From positions 1 to 64,000 of the forward strand of contig NZ_JFYL01000006.1 in assembly GCF_000632455.1 (NCBI RefSeq): a stretch of 64,000 bases of DNA, written 5' to 3'. The position numbers and the translations under genes were made by a program. Shown in pieces: positions 1 to 8,222 of this stretch. The stretch comes from Acinetobacter sp. Ver3 (GTDB lineage: Bacteria; Pseudomonadota; Gammaproteobacteria; Pseudomonadales; Moraxellaceae). How positions within the stretch are numbered: the first letter of the stretch is position 1; each line of letters opens with the position of its first letter. The notes beneath the pieces are model-generated. The model saw only the letters and a list, made by a program, of their open reading frames with translations. It did not search any database and was not told the origin of the DNA.

Positions 1-30
1 ATACTTTTTGAAACACCACCAGAAAACTAG
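1..30 (+). CDS. 3' end of a gene cut by the window edge
   Basis: Reading frame 1 is open from the window start to a TAG at 28-30 and encodes only nine residues, ending in PPEN. It could be the tail of the gene upstream of the immunity locus, possibly its cognate effector. Nine codons are too few to say anything about function, or even to be sure the frame is coding. Confidence 0.2.
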   Translation: MLFETPPEN

Positions 31-57
31 GTAAAACCTTCGCAATTCGATGCCCAT

Positions 58-228
58 ATGATCAAAGTTTGGTTACTATTACTAGTGATAAATTCGATCA
101 TCATAAAATGTAAAGGCTTAAATAAACCTAAGTGTACACGGACAGTAACTGCACACGGTATTAAATTAGAATTTGTTTTACCAAAAGAGATGTTGGAGAG
201 ATTAAAGAATGTCAACACAAGTAGATGA
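58..228 (+). CDS. small hypothetical protein with hydrophobic N-terminus
   Basis: A 56-residue open frame starts at ATG 58 and stops at TGA 226-228, overlapping the next gene by 20 bases. Residues 4-16 are strongly hydrophobic (WLLLLVINSIIIK), followed by Cys-Lys-Gly, which suggests a signal or anchor segment; it is not a standard lipobox. I do not recognise a family. It may be an intact small immunity or lipoprotein-like gene, the 5' fragment of a decayed gene, or chance. No good ribosome-binding site is visible. The AT-rich setting and the neighbouring PoNi-type gene suggest an accessory effector/immunity locus. Confidence 0.35.
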   Translation: MIKVWLLLLVINSIIIKCKGLNKPKCTRTVTAHGIKLEFVLPKEMLERLKNVNTSR

Positions 229-1096
229 TCAAGAAATAGATTGGCAAAAATGGTTGAGTTTAGAAGTAAAAGATACAAGTTTATTTAGAGATAAGCTGCT
301 TGAGCAAGAAATGTATCACAAGAGATTTGATACGTTTGTTAATGGTATATATACAGTTGTTGATGGATTTAGCGATTATAAAAATGATTCTAAATTTGGT
401 GGATATATAGCATCTGGTCATCAAAGATTAAAAGATGCTCTGAACTTGATATCTTTACAATATTCAGCAGGTGGAGATTTAAATTATATAAAAGAACTTT
501 ATCCATATCTTCTTCATTGGGCAGAAGAATATGCTGAAACGAGTCATCTTTATAATTTAAGCCCTGATGCAGGTGGACGTTATGTCTGGCATATTTCCTT
601 GGGAACTGAAGATTATTGGTATATTGCTTTACGATTGATATGCTTTGGTTTACTGACAGGGTATGCAGATCAAATGAGTCGAATTATGACGATTATCGAC
701 TACACAGAAGCAACACCTGAAGGACAAGAAAAAGATGGCTTAATCGAGCGATTGGTTGCTCCATTTGTAACAGATCGAGGCATACCACCGAATGATGCAC
801 GTCGACATTTGCCTTATCGCAAGCTCATTAAAGTTTTTGATGCTGCACCTGAAAAACGTCCAGCGATGATGTTGCAATACTTAGAAGATTGGTATGAAGC
901 CAGTCGTCGTGAACCTTATCATGATCAACATCCACAACCTGATATTAGATCAGGTATCAGTTATTTTGGTTATTGGTCATGGGAAGCGGCAGCTGTTACA
1001 TGGTTGTTAGATATTGATGATACAACTTATCGAGAGCATCAATTTTATCCGAAAGATTTAGTTGATTTTTCTAAAGCACAATCAGAAAAAGTATAA
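209..1096 (+). CDS. PoNi-type (DUF1910/DUF1911) T6SS immunity protein
   Basis: This 295-residue protein has the two-part layout of PoNi immunity proteins, which neutralise PoNe DNase effectors delivered by type VI secretion or related toxins. The C-terminal DUF1911 part is the clearest: a proline-tyrosine segment near 202, the YLEDWYEA helix at 224-231, the hallmark GYWSWEAAA at 254-262, an LDIDD stretch at 267-271 and the FYPKDLVDF ending. The N-terminal part (about 20-130) resembles DUF1910. A GGAGA ribosome-binding site at 194-198 supports the ATG at 209. The frame continues beyond the TAA at 1094-1096 into a recognisable C-terminal module (separate entry), so this form is probably shortened. 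The cognate toxin is not visible in this window and may lie upstream of it. The family call is firm; whether the gene works is not. Confidence 0.75.
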   Translation: MSTQVDDQEIDWQKWLSLEVKDTSLFRDKLLEQEMYHKRFDTFVNGIYTVVDGFSDYKNDSKFGGYIASGHQRLKDALNLISLQYSAGGDLNYIKELYPYLLHWAEEYAETSHLYNLSPDAGGRYVWHISLGTEDYWYIALRLICFGLLTGYADQMSRIMTIIDYTEATPEGQEKDGLIERLVAPFVTDRGIPPNDARRHLPYRKLIKVFDAAPEKRPAMMLQYLEDWYEASRREPYHDQHPQPDIRSGISYFGYWSWEAAAVTWLLDIDDTTYREHQFYPKDLVDFSKAQSEKV

Positions 1097-1321
1097 GCAC
1101 AAGATTCGGTAGAAAAAATTAAAATCAAAGGTGGGGATAAATGTCCACAAACAGGTTATTGGACGACACCTGCTCATCCAAATCAACGTCTTCAATTTAA
1201 TAAAGGTGAGATTTTACCAACGTTTTTAGAACAAGATTGGGGTCAAGTATATTGGTATTTTGATGGTGAAGAATAAAACTATATCGCTCAAGGGGAAACT
1301 TTCGTATTTATCGAAGTTTAA
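1097..1321 (+). pseudogene. decayed in-frame C-terminal module of the immunity protein
   Basis: Directly after the TAA at 1094-1096 the same frame continues with sense codons. It encodes a segment containing CPQTGYWTTPAHPNQR, a GEILP motif and QDWGQVYWYFD, then meets a second TAA at 1274-1276 and runs on to a third at 1319-1321. A module of this shape (CP-x-x-GYW...TPA...GE-x-x-P...YG/WG...W) is a common C-terminal extension of polymorphic-toxin immunity proteins in this genus. It has no start codon or ribosome-binding site of its own. It looks like the original end of the upstream gene, separated by one or two nonsense mutations. Stop-codon readthrough is a less likely alternative. Confidence 0.6.
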
Positions 1322-1322
1322 T

Positions 1323-1348
1323 AAAAAACCCGCTTACGCGGGTTTTTT
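1323..1348. terminator. bidirectional terminator
   Basis: A perfect 11-bp stem, 1323-1333 pairing with 1338-1348, encloses a TTAC loop. A-runs and T-runs at the outer ends give poly-U on either transcript. It serves the convergent immunity locus and the ETF-QO gene. Confidence 0.85.
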
Positions 1349-1362
1349 GATCTCAAACGAGA

Positions 1363-3075
1363 TTACATATTCGGATAGTTCGGACCACCCGCACCCTCAG
1401 GTACAACCCAAGTAATGTTTTGTGATGGATCTTTAATATCACAAGTCTTACAGTGAACACAGTTCGCAGCATTAATTTGGAAACGCTTAGAACCATCATC
1501 ATTTTCCATGATTTCGTATACACCAGCAGGGCAGTAGCGCTGAGCAGGCTCATCCCATTGAGGAAGGTTAACGTTTACTGGAATTGATGGATCAGTTAAT
1601 TTTAAATGTGCTGGCTGGTTTTCTTCGTGTACTGTATTTGAAACAAACACTGAAGATAAACGGTCAAATGTAAGCTTACCATCTGGTTTTGGATAATTTG
1701 GTTTGAAGTTCACAACATCAACAGTTTTTAAAGCACTGTAGTCAGGTGTCAAATCACGTAAAGTGAACGGAACTTTAAATACATTTTGATCGATAAAGTT
1801 GAATGCACCACCGAAGAATGTACCAAACTTATGCATTGCAGGGCCAAAGTTACGAGCATTATATAACTCTTCTTTTAACCAACTGTTGTTAAATTTCTCT
1901 GTATATGACGTTAACTCTTTAGCAAAGAAATCTTCGCCTTCTGTCACACGAGCAATTGCAAGGTCGCCGCCTTTTTCTACACCAGCTTTAATTGCTTCAA
2001 ATACAGCTTCACCACATAACATGCCTGATTTCATAGCAGTGTGTGAACCTTTAATTTTTGCAAAGTTCAAGAAGCCAGCATCATCACCAATTAAGCTTCC
2101 ACCTGGGAAGGTGAATTTAGGAAGAGAGTTAAAACCACCTTTAACCACTGCACGTGCACCGTAAGAAATACGTTTACCGCCTTCCAATACATCTTTAATT
2201 AATGGATGTGTTTTCCAACGTTGCATTTCCATGAATGGATACATATGAGGGTTTTGGTAAGATAAGTCGACAATCATACCCAATGATACTTGGTTATTTT
2301 CAGCGTGATATAACCACCAACCACCAGATGAACCAGTTTCAGTTAAAGGCCAACCCGCACCATGCATGACTTTACCTGGTTTGTGCTTCGCTGGATCGAT
2401 TTCCCAAAGTTCTTTAATACCGATACCGTAATGTTGAGGATCAGCGTCTTTATCTAAGCCGAATTGAGCGATTAGGCGTTTACCTAAATGACCACGGCAG
2501 CCTTCAGCGAATAACGTGTATTTCGCATGGAGCTCATAGCCTGGGGTAAAGTTATGTGTTGGCTCACCATCTTTACCAATACCCATATCACCTGTTTGGA
2601 TACCTTTTACAGTACCATCAGCATGATACAGAATTTCCGCTGCTGCGAAGCCCGGGAAAATGGATACTTCAAGCTCTTCAGCTTTTTGTCCTAACCAGCG
2701 TACAACGTTACCCAGAGAGATGACATAGTTGCCGTCGTTGTGCATTGTTTTAGGCACAAAAGCATGAGGCATTTTTTGAGATTTTTGATCTGAAAGAAGG
2801 AAGTATGTTTCATCTTCTGTAACAGGTACGTTTAAAGGCGCACCTTCTTCTTTCCAATTTGGGAACAATTCATTAATAGCGCGTGGTTCAAGCACAGCAC
2901 CAGAAAGAATATGCGCACCTACTTCAGAGCCTTTTTCAACGACACATACAGATAAATCGTTGAGGTTGTTTTCAATTGCAAGTTGACGGATTTTGATCGC
3001 AGCTGAAAGACCCGCAGGGCCCGCTCCAACGATTACAACGTCAAACTCCATCGATTCACGTTCGATGTGTTCCAT
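1363..3075 (-). CDS. electron transfer flavoprotein-ubiquinone oxidoreductase
   Basis: This enzyme (570 residues, the usual family length) takes electrons from reduced ETF, produced by acyl-CoA and other dehydrogenases, and passes them to ubiquinone in the inner membrane. The FAD-binding GAGPAG is at residues 17-22. The C-terminal ferredoxin-like domain holds the four cluster ligands: Cys515 in CPAGVYE, then Cys539, Cys542 and Cys545 in CVHCKTC, followed by the conserved end GGPNYPNM. The start is ATG 3075; an in-frame Met at residue 9 (before FDVVIVGAG) is a possible shorter start. It is transcribed alone toward the terminator at 1323-1348. An acyl-CoA dehydrogenase that could feed it lies at 17350-19173. 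Confidence 0.93.
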   Translation of the reverse strand: MEHIERESMEFDVVIVGAGPAGLSAAIKIRQLAIENNLNDLSVCVVEKGSEVGAHILSGAVLEPRAINELFPNWKEEGAPLNVPVTEDETYFLLSDQKSQKMPHAFVPKTMHNDGNYVISLGNVVRWLGQKAEELEVSIFPGFAAAEILYHADGTVKGIQTGDMGIGKDGEPTHNFTPGYELHAKYTLFAEGCRGHLGKRLIAQFGLDKDADPQHYGIGIKELWEIDPAKHKPGKVMHGAGWPLTETGSSGGWWLYHAENNQVSLGMIVDLSYQNPHMYPFMEMQRWKTHPLIKDVLEGGKRISYGARAVVKGGFNSLPKFTFPGGSLIGDDAGFLNFAKIKGSHTAMKSGMLCGEAVFEAIKAGVEKGGDLAIARVTEGEDFFAKELTSYTEKFNNSWLKEELYNARNFGPAMHKFGTFFGGAFNFIDQNVFKVPFTLRDLTPDYSALKTVDVVNFKPNYPKPDGKLTFDRLSSVFVSNTVHEENQPAHLKLTDPSIPVNVNLPQWDEPAQRYCPAGVYEIMENDDGSKRFQINAANCVHCKTCDIKDPSQNITWVVPEGAGGPNYPNM

Positions 3076-3258
3076 AAAGGACTCCTCATAAAGTAAAGGG
3101 TGGCAACCGATAATTCCGACGGTGCTGCCATGAGTGTTCTTAGTTGCAGGTACAATTTTGCTCTCGTACCTTTTATATATTTTGCGCTAGTATAGGTTCA
3201 AACCTTGATCAAGCCAATTGGCTGAGTCGCTTTATTTTCCGTCAGCAGGGCATAAACC

Positions 3259-3870
3259 ATGGTAAAACAAAATGATTCTATAACAGCACAGCCTGATTCA
3301 CTTGTACCTGATGATAAAAACTTAATCAATATCGTACAATATCTAAAAGATGCACAGTCAAGTCACAAAAGGTCAATCCCACCTCTTGAACAATGGAACC
3401 CAAAGCATTGTGGCTCAATGGATTTGAAAGTAAAAGCGAATGGTGAATGGTGGCACGAAGGTCAATTGATTAAAAGACAAAGCCTCATTGACCTATTCTC
3501 GACAGTACTGTGGAAAGAAGACAACAAATTTTACTTAAAAACACCCGTTGAGCAAATCGAAATTGAAGTCGAAGATGAACCTTTATTGGTCAATCAGGTA
3601 GATCAAGTCGAGATTCAAGGGCTTTCTTATCTACAGCTAACAACGACCACTCAAGATCTCATTATTGTGGATCAAGATCATCCAATCTTTATGCGTGATT
3701 TTCAAGGAGAGATGCGTCCTTATGTGCATGTGCGTTTCGGCATCAACGCATTGATACAACGATCAACTTTTTTTCATTTAGTTGAAATGGGGGAGTTGAG
3801 CGAAAATGAGCAAGGTGAATCAGTTTTGAATTTAAAAAGTGGTAATCTGCTATTGCAATTAGGGACTTGA
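3259..3870 (+). CDS. DUF1285 domain protein
   Basis: A 203-residue soluble protein of the DUF1285 family. The core spans roughly residues 47-185 and includes the conserved DLKVKANGEWWHEGQLI region, followed by a run of beta-rich segments ending in a LQLG tail. The biochemical role of the family is not established. It is divergent from the ETF-QO gene and lies 49 bases upstream of murI on the same strand, so the two could share a transcript. The N-terminal 45 residues are polar and poorly conserved in appearance. Confidence 0.8.
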   Translation: MVKQNDSITAQPDSLVPDDKNLINIVQYLKDAQSSHKRSIPPLEQWNPKHCGSMDLKVKANGEWWHEGQLIKRQSLIDLFSTVLWKEDNKFYLKTPVEQIEIEVEDEPLLVNQVDQVEIQGLSYLQLTTTTQDLIIVDQDHPIFMRDFQGEMRPYVHVRFGINALIQRSTFFHLVEMGELSENEQGESVLNLKSGNLLLQLGT

Positions 3871-3919
3871 GGTTTAAGCTTAGCCCATTCATTTAAGCAT
3901 TATAAAAGTAGTCGTTGAG

Positions 3920-4804
3920 ATGTCTGCAATTTTACCCCAACCGAGCTCTAATGAGCCTATGCCTCATGCACTTGAACATGCCCCTATTGGGATTTTCGAC
4001 TCGGGTATTGGTGGTTTATCAGTTGCATTGGAAATAGCAAAATATTTACCCAATGAGCATATCCTTTACTATGCAGATACAGCTCATGTCCCTTATGGTC
4101 CGCGCGAAGATCAAGATATTCGTCAGCTCACAGCACATGCAATTGAGTGGTTGTATCGTCAAGGATGTAAAGTTGCGGTTGTTGCGTGTAATACGGCATC
4201 AGCTTTTAGTCTGGATTACTTAAGGACACATTATGGTGAGCGATTTCCGATCATTGGGTTGGTTCCTGCGTTAAAACCTGCAGTGTTACAGACACAGTCT
4301 AAAGTGGTGGCTGTATTGGCGACTCCAGCGACTTTTAGAGGCCAGTTAATCAAGGATGTAATGCAGAATTTTGCAGATCCTTTAGGTGTTAAAGTTCATC
4401 AAGTCACCAGTTTGGATTTGGTTCCTTTCGTGGAAGCAGGGCAACAAAATTCGCAAGCCTGTATTGCAACATTACAACGGATACTTGATCCCGTCATGCA
4501 AGATCAAGCCGATTATTTGGTGTTGGGTTGTACGCATTATCCATTTTTAAAATCTGCAATTGAGCATCTTTATGCAGAGCGACTGACTTTGGTTGATTCT
4601 GGATTTGCTGTTGCACGCCAAACAGCAAGAGTCCTTATCAAAAATAAATTCAATGCAACTCAACCATATGACAAATCAGTGCAGTTGCGTTGTGTCGTCA
4701 GTGGCGGAAATGCGCTTGAACTTCAGCCTGTACTTCAAAATATGATCGGGCATGAAATACTATGGTCAATTGAAAATTTAACTGATACATTCGAAGAAGA
4801 ATGA
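3920..4804 (+). CDS. murI: glutamate racemase
   Basis: Converts L-glutamate to D-glutamate for peptidoglycan peptide synthesis, in the cytoplasm, without a cofactor. The sequence shows the FDSGIGGLSV motif at about 26-35, the first catalytic cysteine in ACNTAS (Cys90) and the second in LGCTHYPFL near residue 203. At 294 residues it carries about 20 extra N-terminal residues before the core; Met14 (codon at 3959) is an alternative start, and neither start has a strong ribosome-binding site. It follows the DUF1285 gene and precedes a DUF4062 gene on the same strand. Confidence 0.93.
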   Translation: MSAILPQPSSNEPMPHALEHAPIGIFDSGIGGLSVALEIAKYLPNEHILYYADTAHVPYGPREDQDIRQLTAHAIEWLYRQGCKVAVVACNTASAFSLDYLRTHYGERFPIIGLVPALKPAVLQTQSKVVAVLATPATFRGQLIKDVMQNFADPLGVKVHQVTSLDLVPFVEAGQQNSQACIATLQRILDPVMQDQADYLVLGCTHYPFLKSAIEHLYAERLTLVDSGFAVARQTARVLIKNKFNATQPYDKSVQLRCVVSGGNALELQPVLQNMIGHEILWSIENLTDTFEEE

Positions 4805-4876
4805 TCAATATCAAGCTATATATTTTAAGCCTTATGAGTAAGGCATTTTTACCTAGATGCAGGATTGGATTAAGGC

Positions 4877-5839
4877 ATGCTAGATAAGCGTTACCAAGTG
4901 TTTATTACAACTTCTGGTAAAGAGATGCAGCCAGAGCGTATGGTTGTGTCTCAAACGCTGATCGGTATGGGTTTTTTTTCATGGGGTTTAGAACAAAGAA
5001 CACCTGTAACAACCGCTTTTGCACGCCGTCAAATTGATGATTGTGATTATGTACTTCTGCTTTTAGGAAGCCAGTATGGCGAGCAATCTGTCTCTGGTAT
5101 TAGTTACATGCACTTGGAATATATCTATGCAGTGACTAAGCAAAAGCCCATTATTGTATTTATGCATGAACAGCCAGAATCGCGTGAGGAGCATTTACGA
5201 GAGCGTGAAGCGGATCTTCAACAGCGCTTTCAAAATTTCCGGCAACAGATCATTCAAGAAGTTGATCAGGTCGTATTTTTTAAAAGTGCTCGTGAATTAG
5301 AGCTTGCACTCAGGTCTCATATGCCTCAAATGCTTGAGCGTTACCCAGTTTTGGGTTGGGTAAGACCACAAAGCATTCAAGCAAAACAAGATGAGATTGA
5401 TCGATTAAGAGCTCAGTTGGCACAAGCAAAAATGGAACAAGCCAAATCTGAAATCGATCCTTTTCTATCTTTGCCTAGAATAGAGTGGGATGATCAATTC
5501 AGTTTTGATTATCGTATGCATGCCTATGTTGATAGTCATTTTAAAGAAATTATTTGTATACGTTCCATGCGATGGCATGAAATTTATGCTGTTCTTGAGT
5601 CTCAATTTTCCCAAGCAACACCAGAAGATTTTTATTCTAAAGTGTTGAATCAGTATTTGACTGATACGGGGCTGGTCGATGCTCAATTGCAACTTCCTAA
5701 GGCACATATGGTATCTAGAGCACAGATTAATGTACGTGCATTGCATACCATCAAGCAACAAATGCGTAATAATGAATGGATCGTTCCTGTAGGACGATAT
5801 GATCGTCAGCGGATGTTATGGAAATGCATGAATAAATAG
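4877..5839 (+). CDS. DUF4062 domain protein with coiled coil
   Basis: A 320-residue protein. Residues 5-150 match the DUF4062 family: a VFITTSGKEMQPERMV opening, an IDDCDYVLLLLGSQYG strand-loop and a SYMHLEYIYAV helix. This is a TIR/Toll-like flavodoxin-type fold found as the N-terminal module of many bacterial signalling and defence proteins. Residues 165-190 (QAKQDEIDRLRAQLAQAKME) predict a short coiled coil. The C-terminal 120 residues are unassigned and may be a small helical or winged-helix domain. The neighbours murI and hemH are housekeeping genes and give no clue to function. No ATPase or protease domain is attached, so this is not a standard STAND/NLR protein. Confidence 0.7.
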   Translation: MLDKRYQVFITTSGKEMQPERMVVSQTLIGMGFFSWGLEQRTPVTTAFARRQIDDCDYVLLLLGSQYGEQSVSGISYMHLEYIYAVTKQKPIIVFMHEQPESREEHLREREADLQQRFQNFRQQIIQEVDQVVFFKSARELELALRSHMPQMLERYPVLGWVRPQSIQAKQDEIDRLRAQLAQAKMEQAKSEIDPFLSLPRIEWDDQFSFDYRMHAYVDSHFKEIICIRSMRWHEIYAVLESQFSQATPEDFYSKVLNQYLTDTGLVDAQLQLPKAHMVSRAQINVRALHTIKQQMRNNEWIVPVGRYDRQRMLWKCMNK

Positions 5840-5955
5840 ATCAAGTTCATATGATAGTTTTTCTCTTTCATTCACATTTTAAAAAGCAATCATAAAATCA
5901 CGCCGAATTTACTTAGACTCTGATAAAGTATTTCTTAATTAAACAGTGAATTGAT

Positions 5956-6981
5956 GTGGATCAGATGTCTGAGTTAAAGCCGAAAATCACCGTAATTATT
6001 GCCAACTTGGGAACACCAGATGCCCCTACAGTGCCTGCGGTACGAACTTTTCTAAAACAGTTTTTATCTGATCAGCGTGTGATTGAGATTCCATCGTTTT
6101 TGTGGAAAATTATCTTACATTGTTTTGTTTTACCATTTCGACCAAAGCATGTTTCTGAAGCATATGCGCAGGTGTGGAATGGAGATTCCCCTATGCGTGA
6201 AATTCTGTTGAAGCAAACAGATTTAATCCGTCAAAAAGTTATTCAAGATTATCCAGATTTTGATGTTCAGGTCGTTCCTGCGATGACTTATGGTCATCCT
6301 AGTATTCATGAGGTTCTAAAAAAACTTACTCAGACACCGCAAGATCACGTCATTTTATTTCCACTTTTTCCTCAATATTCAGCGACATCTACAGCACCTT
6401 TGTATGATGCATTGGCGAAATGGGTTTTAACGCAGAGAAATTTACCTGGCTTAAGTTTAATACGCGATTATTATCAACATCCAAAATTTATTCAGGCTTT
6501 GGCAAAGAGTGTTCAGGTTTTTCAGGCGCAACACGGTAAAGCGGAAAAATTATTAATGTCTTTCCATGGGATTCCTCAGCCTTATGCAGATAAAGGTGAT
6601 CCATATGCCGACCGTTGTAGGGTTACAGCGAAAAAAGTCGCAGAGGCTCTGGGATTACGTGACGATGAATGGGCTATCAGCTTCCAATCACGATTCGGTA
6701 AACAAGAGTGGGTCAAGCCATATACAGATGCGTTGCTGACTGAGTGGGGACAACAAGGAGTTCAATCTGTCCATGTTCTCAGCCCTGCTTTTTCAGCAGA
6801 TTGCTTAGAGACTTTAGAAGAGTTGGCTGTGGAAAATGCCGAAACCTTTAAAACAGCGGGCGGGAAAGACTATGCCTATATTCCAGCGTTAAACACTGAT
6901 GCAGCACATATTGATTTGTTGGTCGATTTAGTAGAAGCTCAACTGGATGCACTCAAGATTACCCTCCAACATTCTGCGTAA
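5956..6981 (+). CDS. hemH: ferrochelatase
   Basis: Inserts Fe2+ into protoporphyrin IX, the last step of haem synthesis. It is 341 residues with the family opening [12 protein letters not shown], the SFHGIP motif carrying the catalytic histidine near residue 198, and the conserved [15 protein letters not shown] segment, including the QSR triad, around 237-252. The start is either GTG 5956 or ATG 5965 three codons later; ribosome-binding sites are poor for both. It is followed after 14 bases by a hydrolase gene, probably co-transcribed. Three other haem genes lie further along this window. Confidence 0.94.
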   Translation: MDQMSELKPKITVIIANLGTPDAPTVPAVRTFLKQFLSDQRVIEIPSFLWKIILHCFVLPFRPKHVSEAYAQVWNGDSPMREILLKQTDLIRQKVIQDYPDFDVQVVPAMTYGHPSIHEVLKKLTQTPQDHVILFPLFPQYSATSTAPLYDALAKWVLTQRNLPGLSLIRDYYQHPKFIQALAKSVQVFQAQHGKAEKLLMSFHGIPQPYADKGDPYADRCRVTAKKVAEALGLRDDEWAISFQSRFGKQEWVKPYTDALLTEWGQQGVQSVHVLSPAFSADCLETLEELAVENAETFKTAGGKDYAYIPALNTDAAHIDLLVDLVEAQLDALKITLQHSA

Positions 6982-6995
6982 ATTTAAAGGTTCCT

Positions 6996-7640
6996 ATGCT
7001 TCAAGTTAAAATTATTCCTGTGACAGCATTTCAGCAAAATTGTTCATTGGTTTGGGATCAAGAGACCAAAGAAGCTGTGTTAATTGATGCAGGTGGTGAG
7101 CCTGAAAAAATTATGCAAGTTGTGCAAGAGTTAGACTTAACAGTGAAGGAGCTATGGTTAACTCATGGTCATCTTGATCATGCTGGTGCGGTCGGAGCAT
7201 TGGCGAGAGAGTGGGGTATTCCAGTAATTGGTCCTCATAAAGAAGATGCATTTTGGTTAGATATGATTCAGGAAGTTTCAGCACGATATGGGTTTCCGAT
7301 ACCTGAACCTGTTGTGGTTGATCAGTGGCTTGAAGGTGGTGAAACTTTAAAACTAGGGGATGAGTCCTTTGAGGTTCGATTCGCTCCTGGTCATACGCCT
7401 GGCCACGTCATGTTCTATAATGCTAACTATGGCTTGTTATGGACTGGCGATGTTCTTTTCAAGGGTTCAATTGGTCGAACAGATTTTCCCAAGGGAAATC
7501 ATCAACAGTTGCTGAATTCGATTGAGAGAGAATGTTTTAGTTTGCCAGATGAAACACAGTTTATTTCAGGGCATGGTCCAATCAGTACCATTGGCTATGA
7601 GAAAAAGTTTAACCCGTTTGTGGCAGGTAAAGCTGGTTAA
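6996..7640 (+). CDS. metallo-beta-lactamase-fold hydrolase (glyoxalase II-like)
   Basis: A 214-residue cytoplasmic metallohydrolase of the GloB-like/YcbL group. The metal-binding signature THGHLDHAG gives His57, His59, Asp61 and His62. Later ligands are in PGHTPGH, WTGDVLF (Asp) and SGHGP (His). Compared with true glyoxalase II it lacks the long C-terminal substrate-binding domain, so it is better described as a YcbL-type enzyme; the physiological substrate cannot be read from the sequence. It lies 14 bases after hemH. Its stop codon abuts the stop of the convergent small gene. Confidence 0.85.
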   Translation: MLQVKIIPVTAFQQNCSLVWDQETKEAVLIDAGGEPEKIMQVVQELDLTVKELWLTHGHLDHAGAVGALAREWGIPVIGPHKEDAFWLDMIQEVSARYGFPIPEPVVVDQWLEGGETLKLGDESFEVRFAPGHTPGHVMFYNANYGLLWTGDVLFKGSIGRTDFPKGNHQQLLNSIERECFSLPDETQFISGHGPISTIGYEKKFNPFVAGKAG

Positions 7641-7829
7641 TTAAAAACGAAAAAAGTGATCTCGATTGATGTCATTCAATTCCCAAAAGAGAAGGGCAGC
7701 GGCTAACACAAATAGTGCAGAGATTAAAATCAAGACGAAATCATGTTGATAAATGCCTAGACCTGCAAAAAGGAGGCCTAGGCAAGATAAAATTATACTG
7801 AGTGTGAATGTGAATTTATAAAGTCTCAT
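7641..7829 (-). CDS. small two-helix membrane protein
   Basis: A 62-residue hypothetical protein, using the Met at 7829, with two predicted membrane helices (about residues 8-24 and 30-47) and a charged C-terminus (NDINRDHFFRF). An upstream ATG at 7874 would add 15 residues. Neither start has a clear ribosome-binding site. It is convergent with the hydrolase gene and ends on the adjacent base. I recognise no family. Hydrophobic periodicity and a charged end suggest a real protein, but this is not certain. Confidence 0.5.
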   Translation of the reverse strand: MRLYKFTFTLSIILSCLGLLFAGLGIYQHDFVLILISALFVLAAALLFWELNDINRDHFFRF

Positions 7830-7991
7830 GTATTTATGAAAGTAGAATTGTTGTTTTAATGTGATTATCATCACAATATCACAACATAAACTTAAATAAA
7901 ATCACATTTATTGAGTTTTCTTACAAAAGCTAATTTTTTTGTTTGTGTAAATATAATTGAATTATTCTTTTAATATTGAGCAAAGTTGGCA

Positions 7992-8171
7992 TTATTCATG
8001 ATATTCCCCTTGATCAGCTTGAGGAGAATCCTGTGTCGGAAGGCGATATTCATCATTTGCCCAAGCCCCTAAATCGATAAGTTTGCATCGTTCAGAACAA
8101 AATGGACGAAATTCATTACCAGTCCATTGACTAGGCTGTCCACAGCGTGGGCACGGAAATGTTTTTGGCAT
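7992..8171 (-). CDS. yacG: DNA gyrase inhibitor YacG, zinc-binding
   Basis: A 59-residue protein. The N-terminal zinc ribbon is visible: Cys7 and Cys10 in PCPRCG, then Cys25 and Cys29 in FCSERCK, followed by the conserved [12 protein letters not shown]. coli YacG binds GyrB and inhibits gyrase. The start is ATG 8171 and the stop is TTA (reverse strand) at 7992-7994. In many proteobacteria yacG sits beside coaE and pilD; here it stands alone between a small membrane protein and a methyltransferase gene transcribed in the opposite direction. Confidence 0.92.
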   Translation of the reverse strand: MPKTFPCPRCGQPSQWTGNEFRPFCSERCKLIDLGAWANDEYRLPTQDSPQADQGEYHE

Positions 8172-8222
8172 AAATGAATCCTAGTAAAATAAAACAGCTA
8201 AAATAGGCAAAAGCATCTAGAG

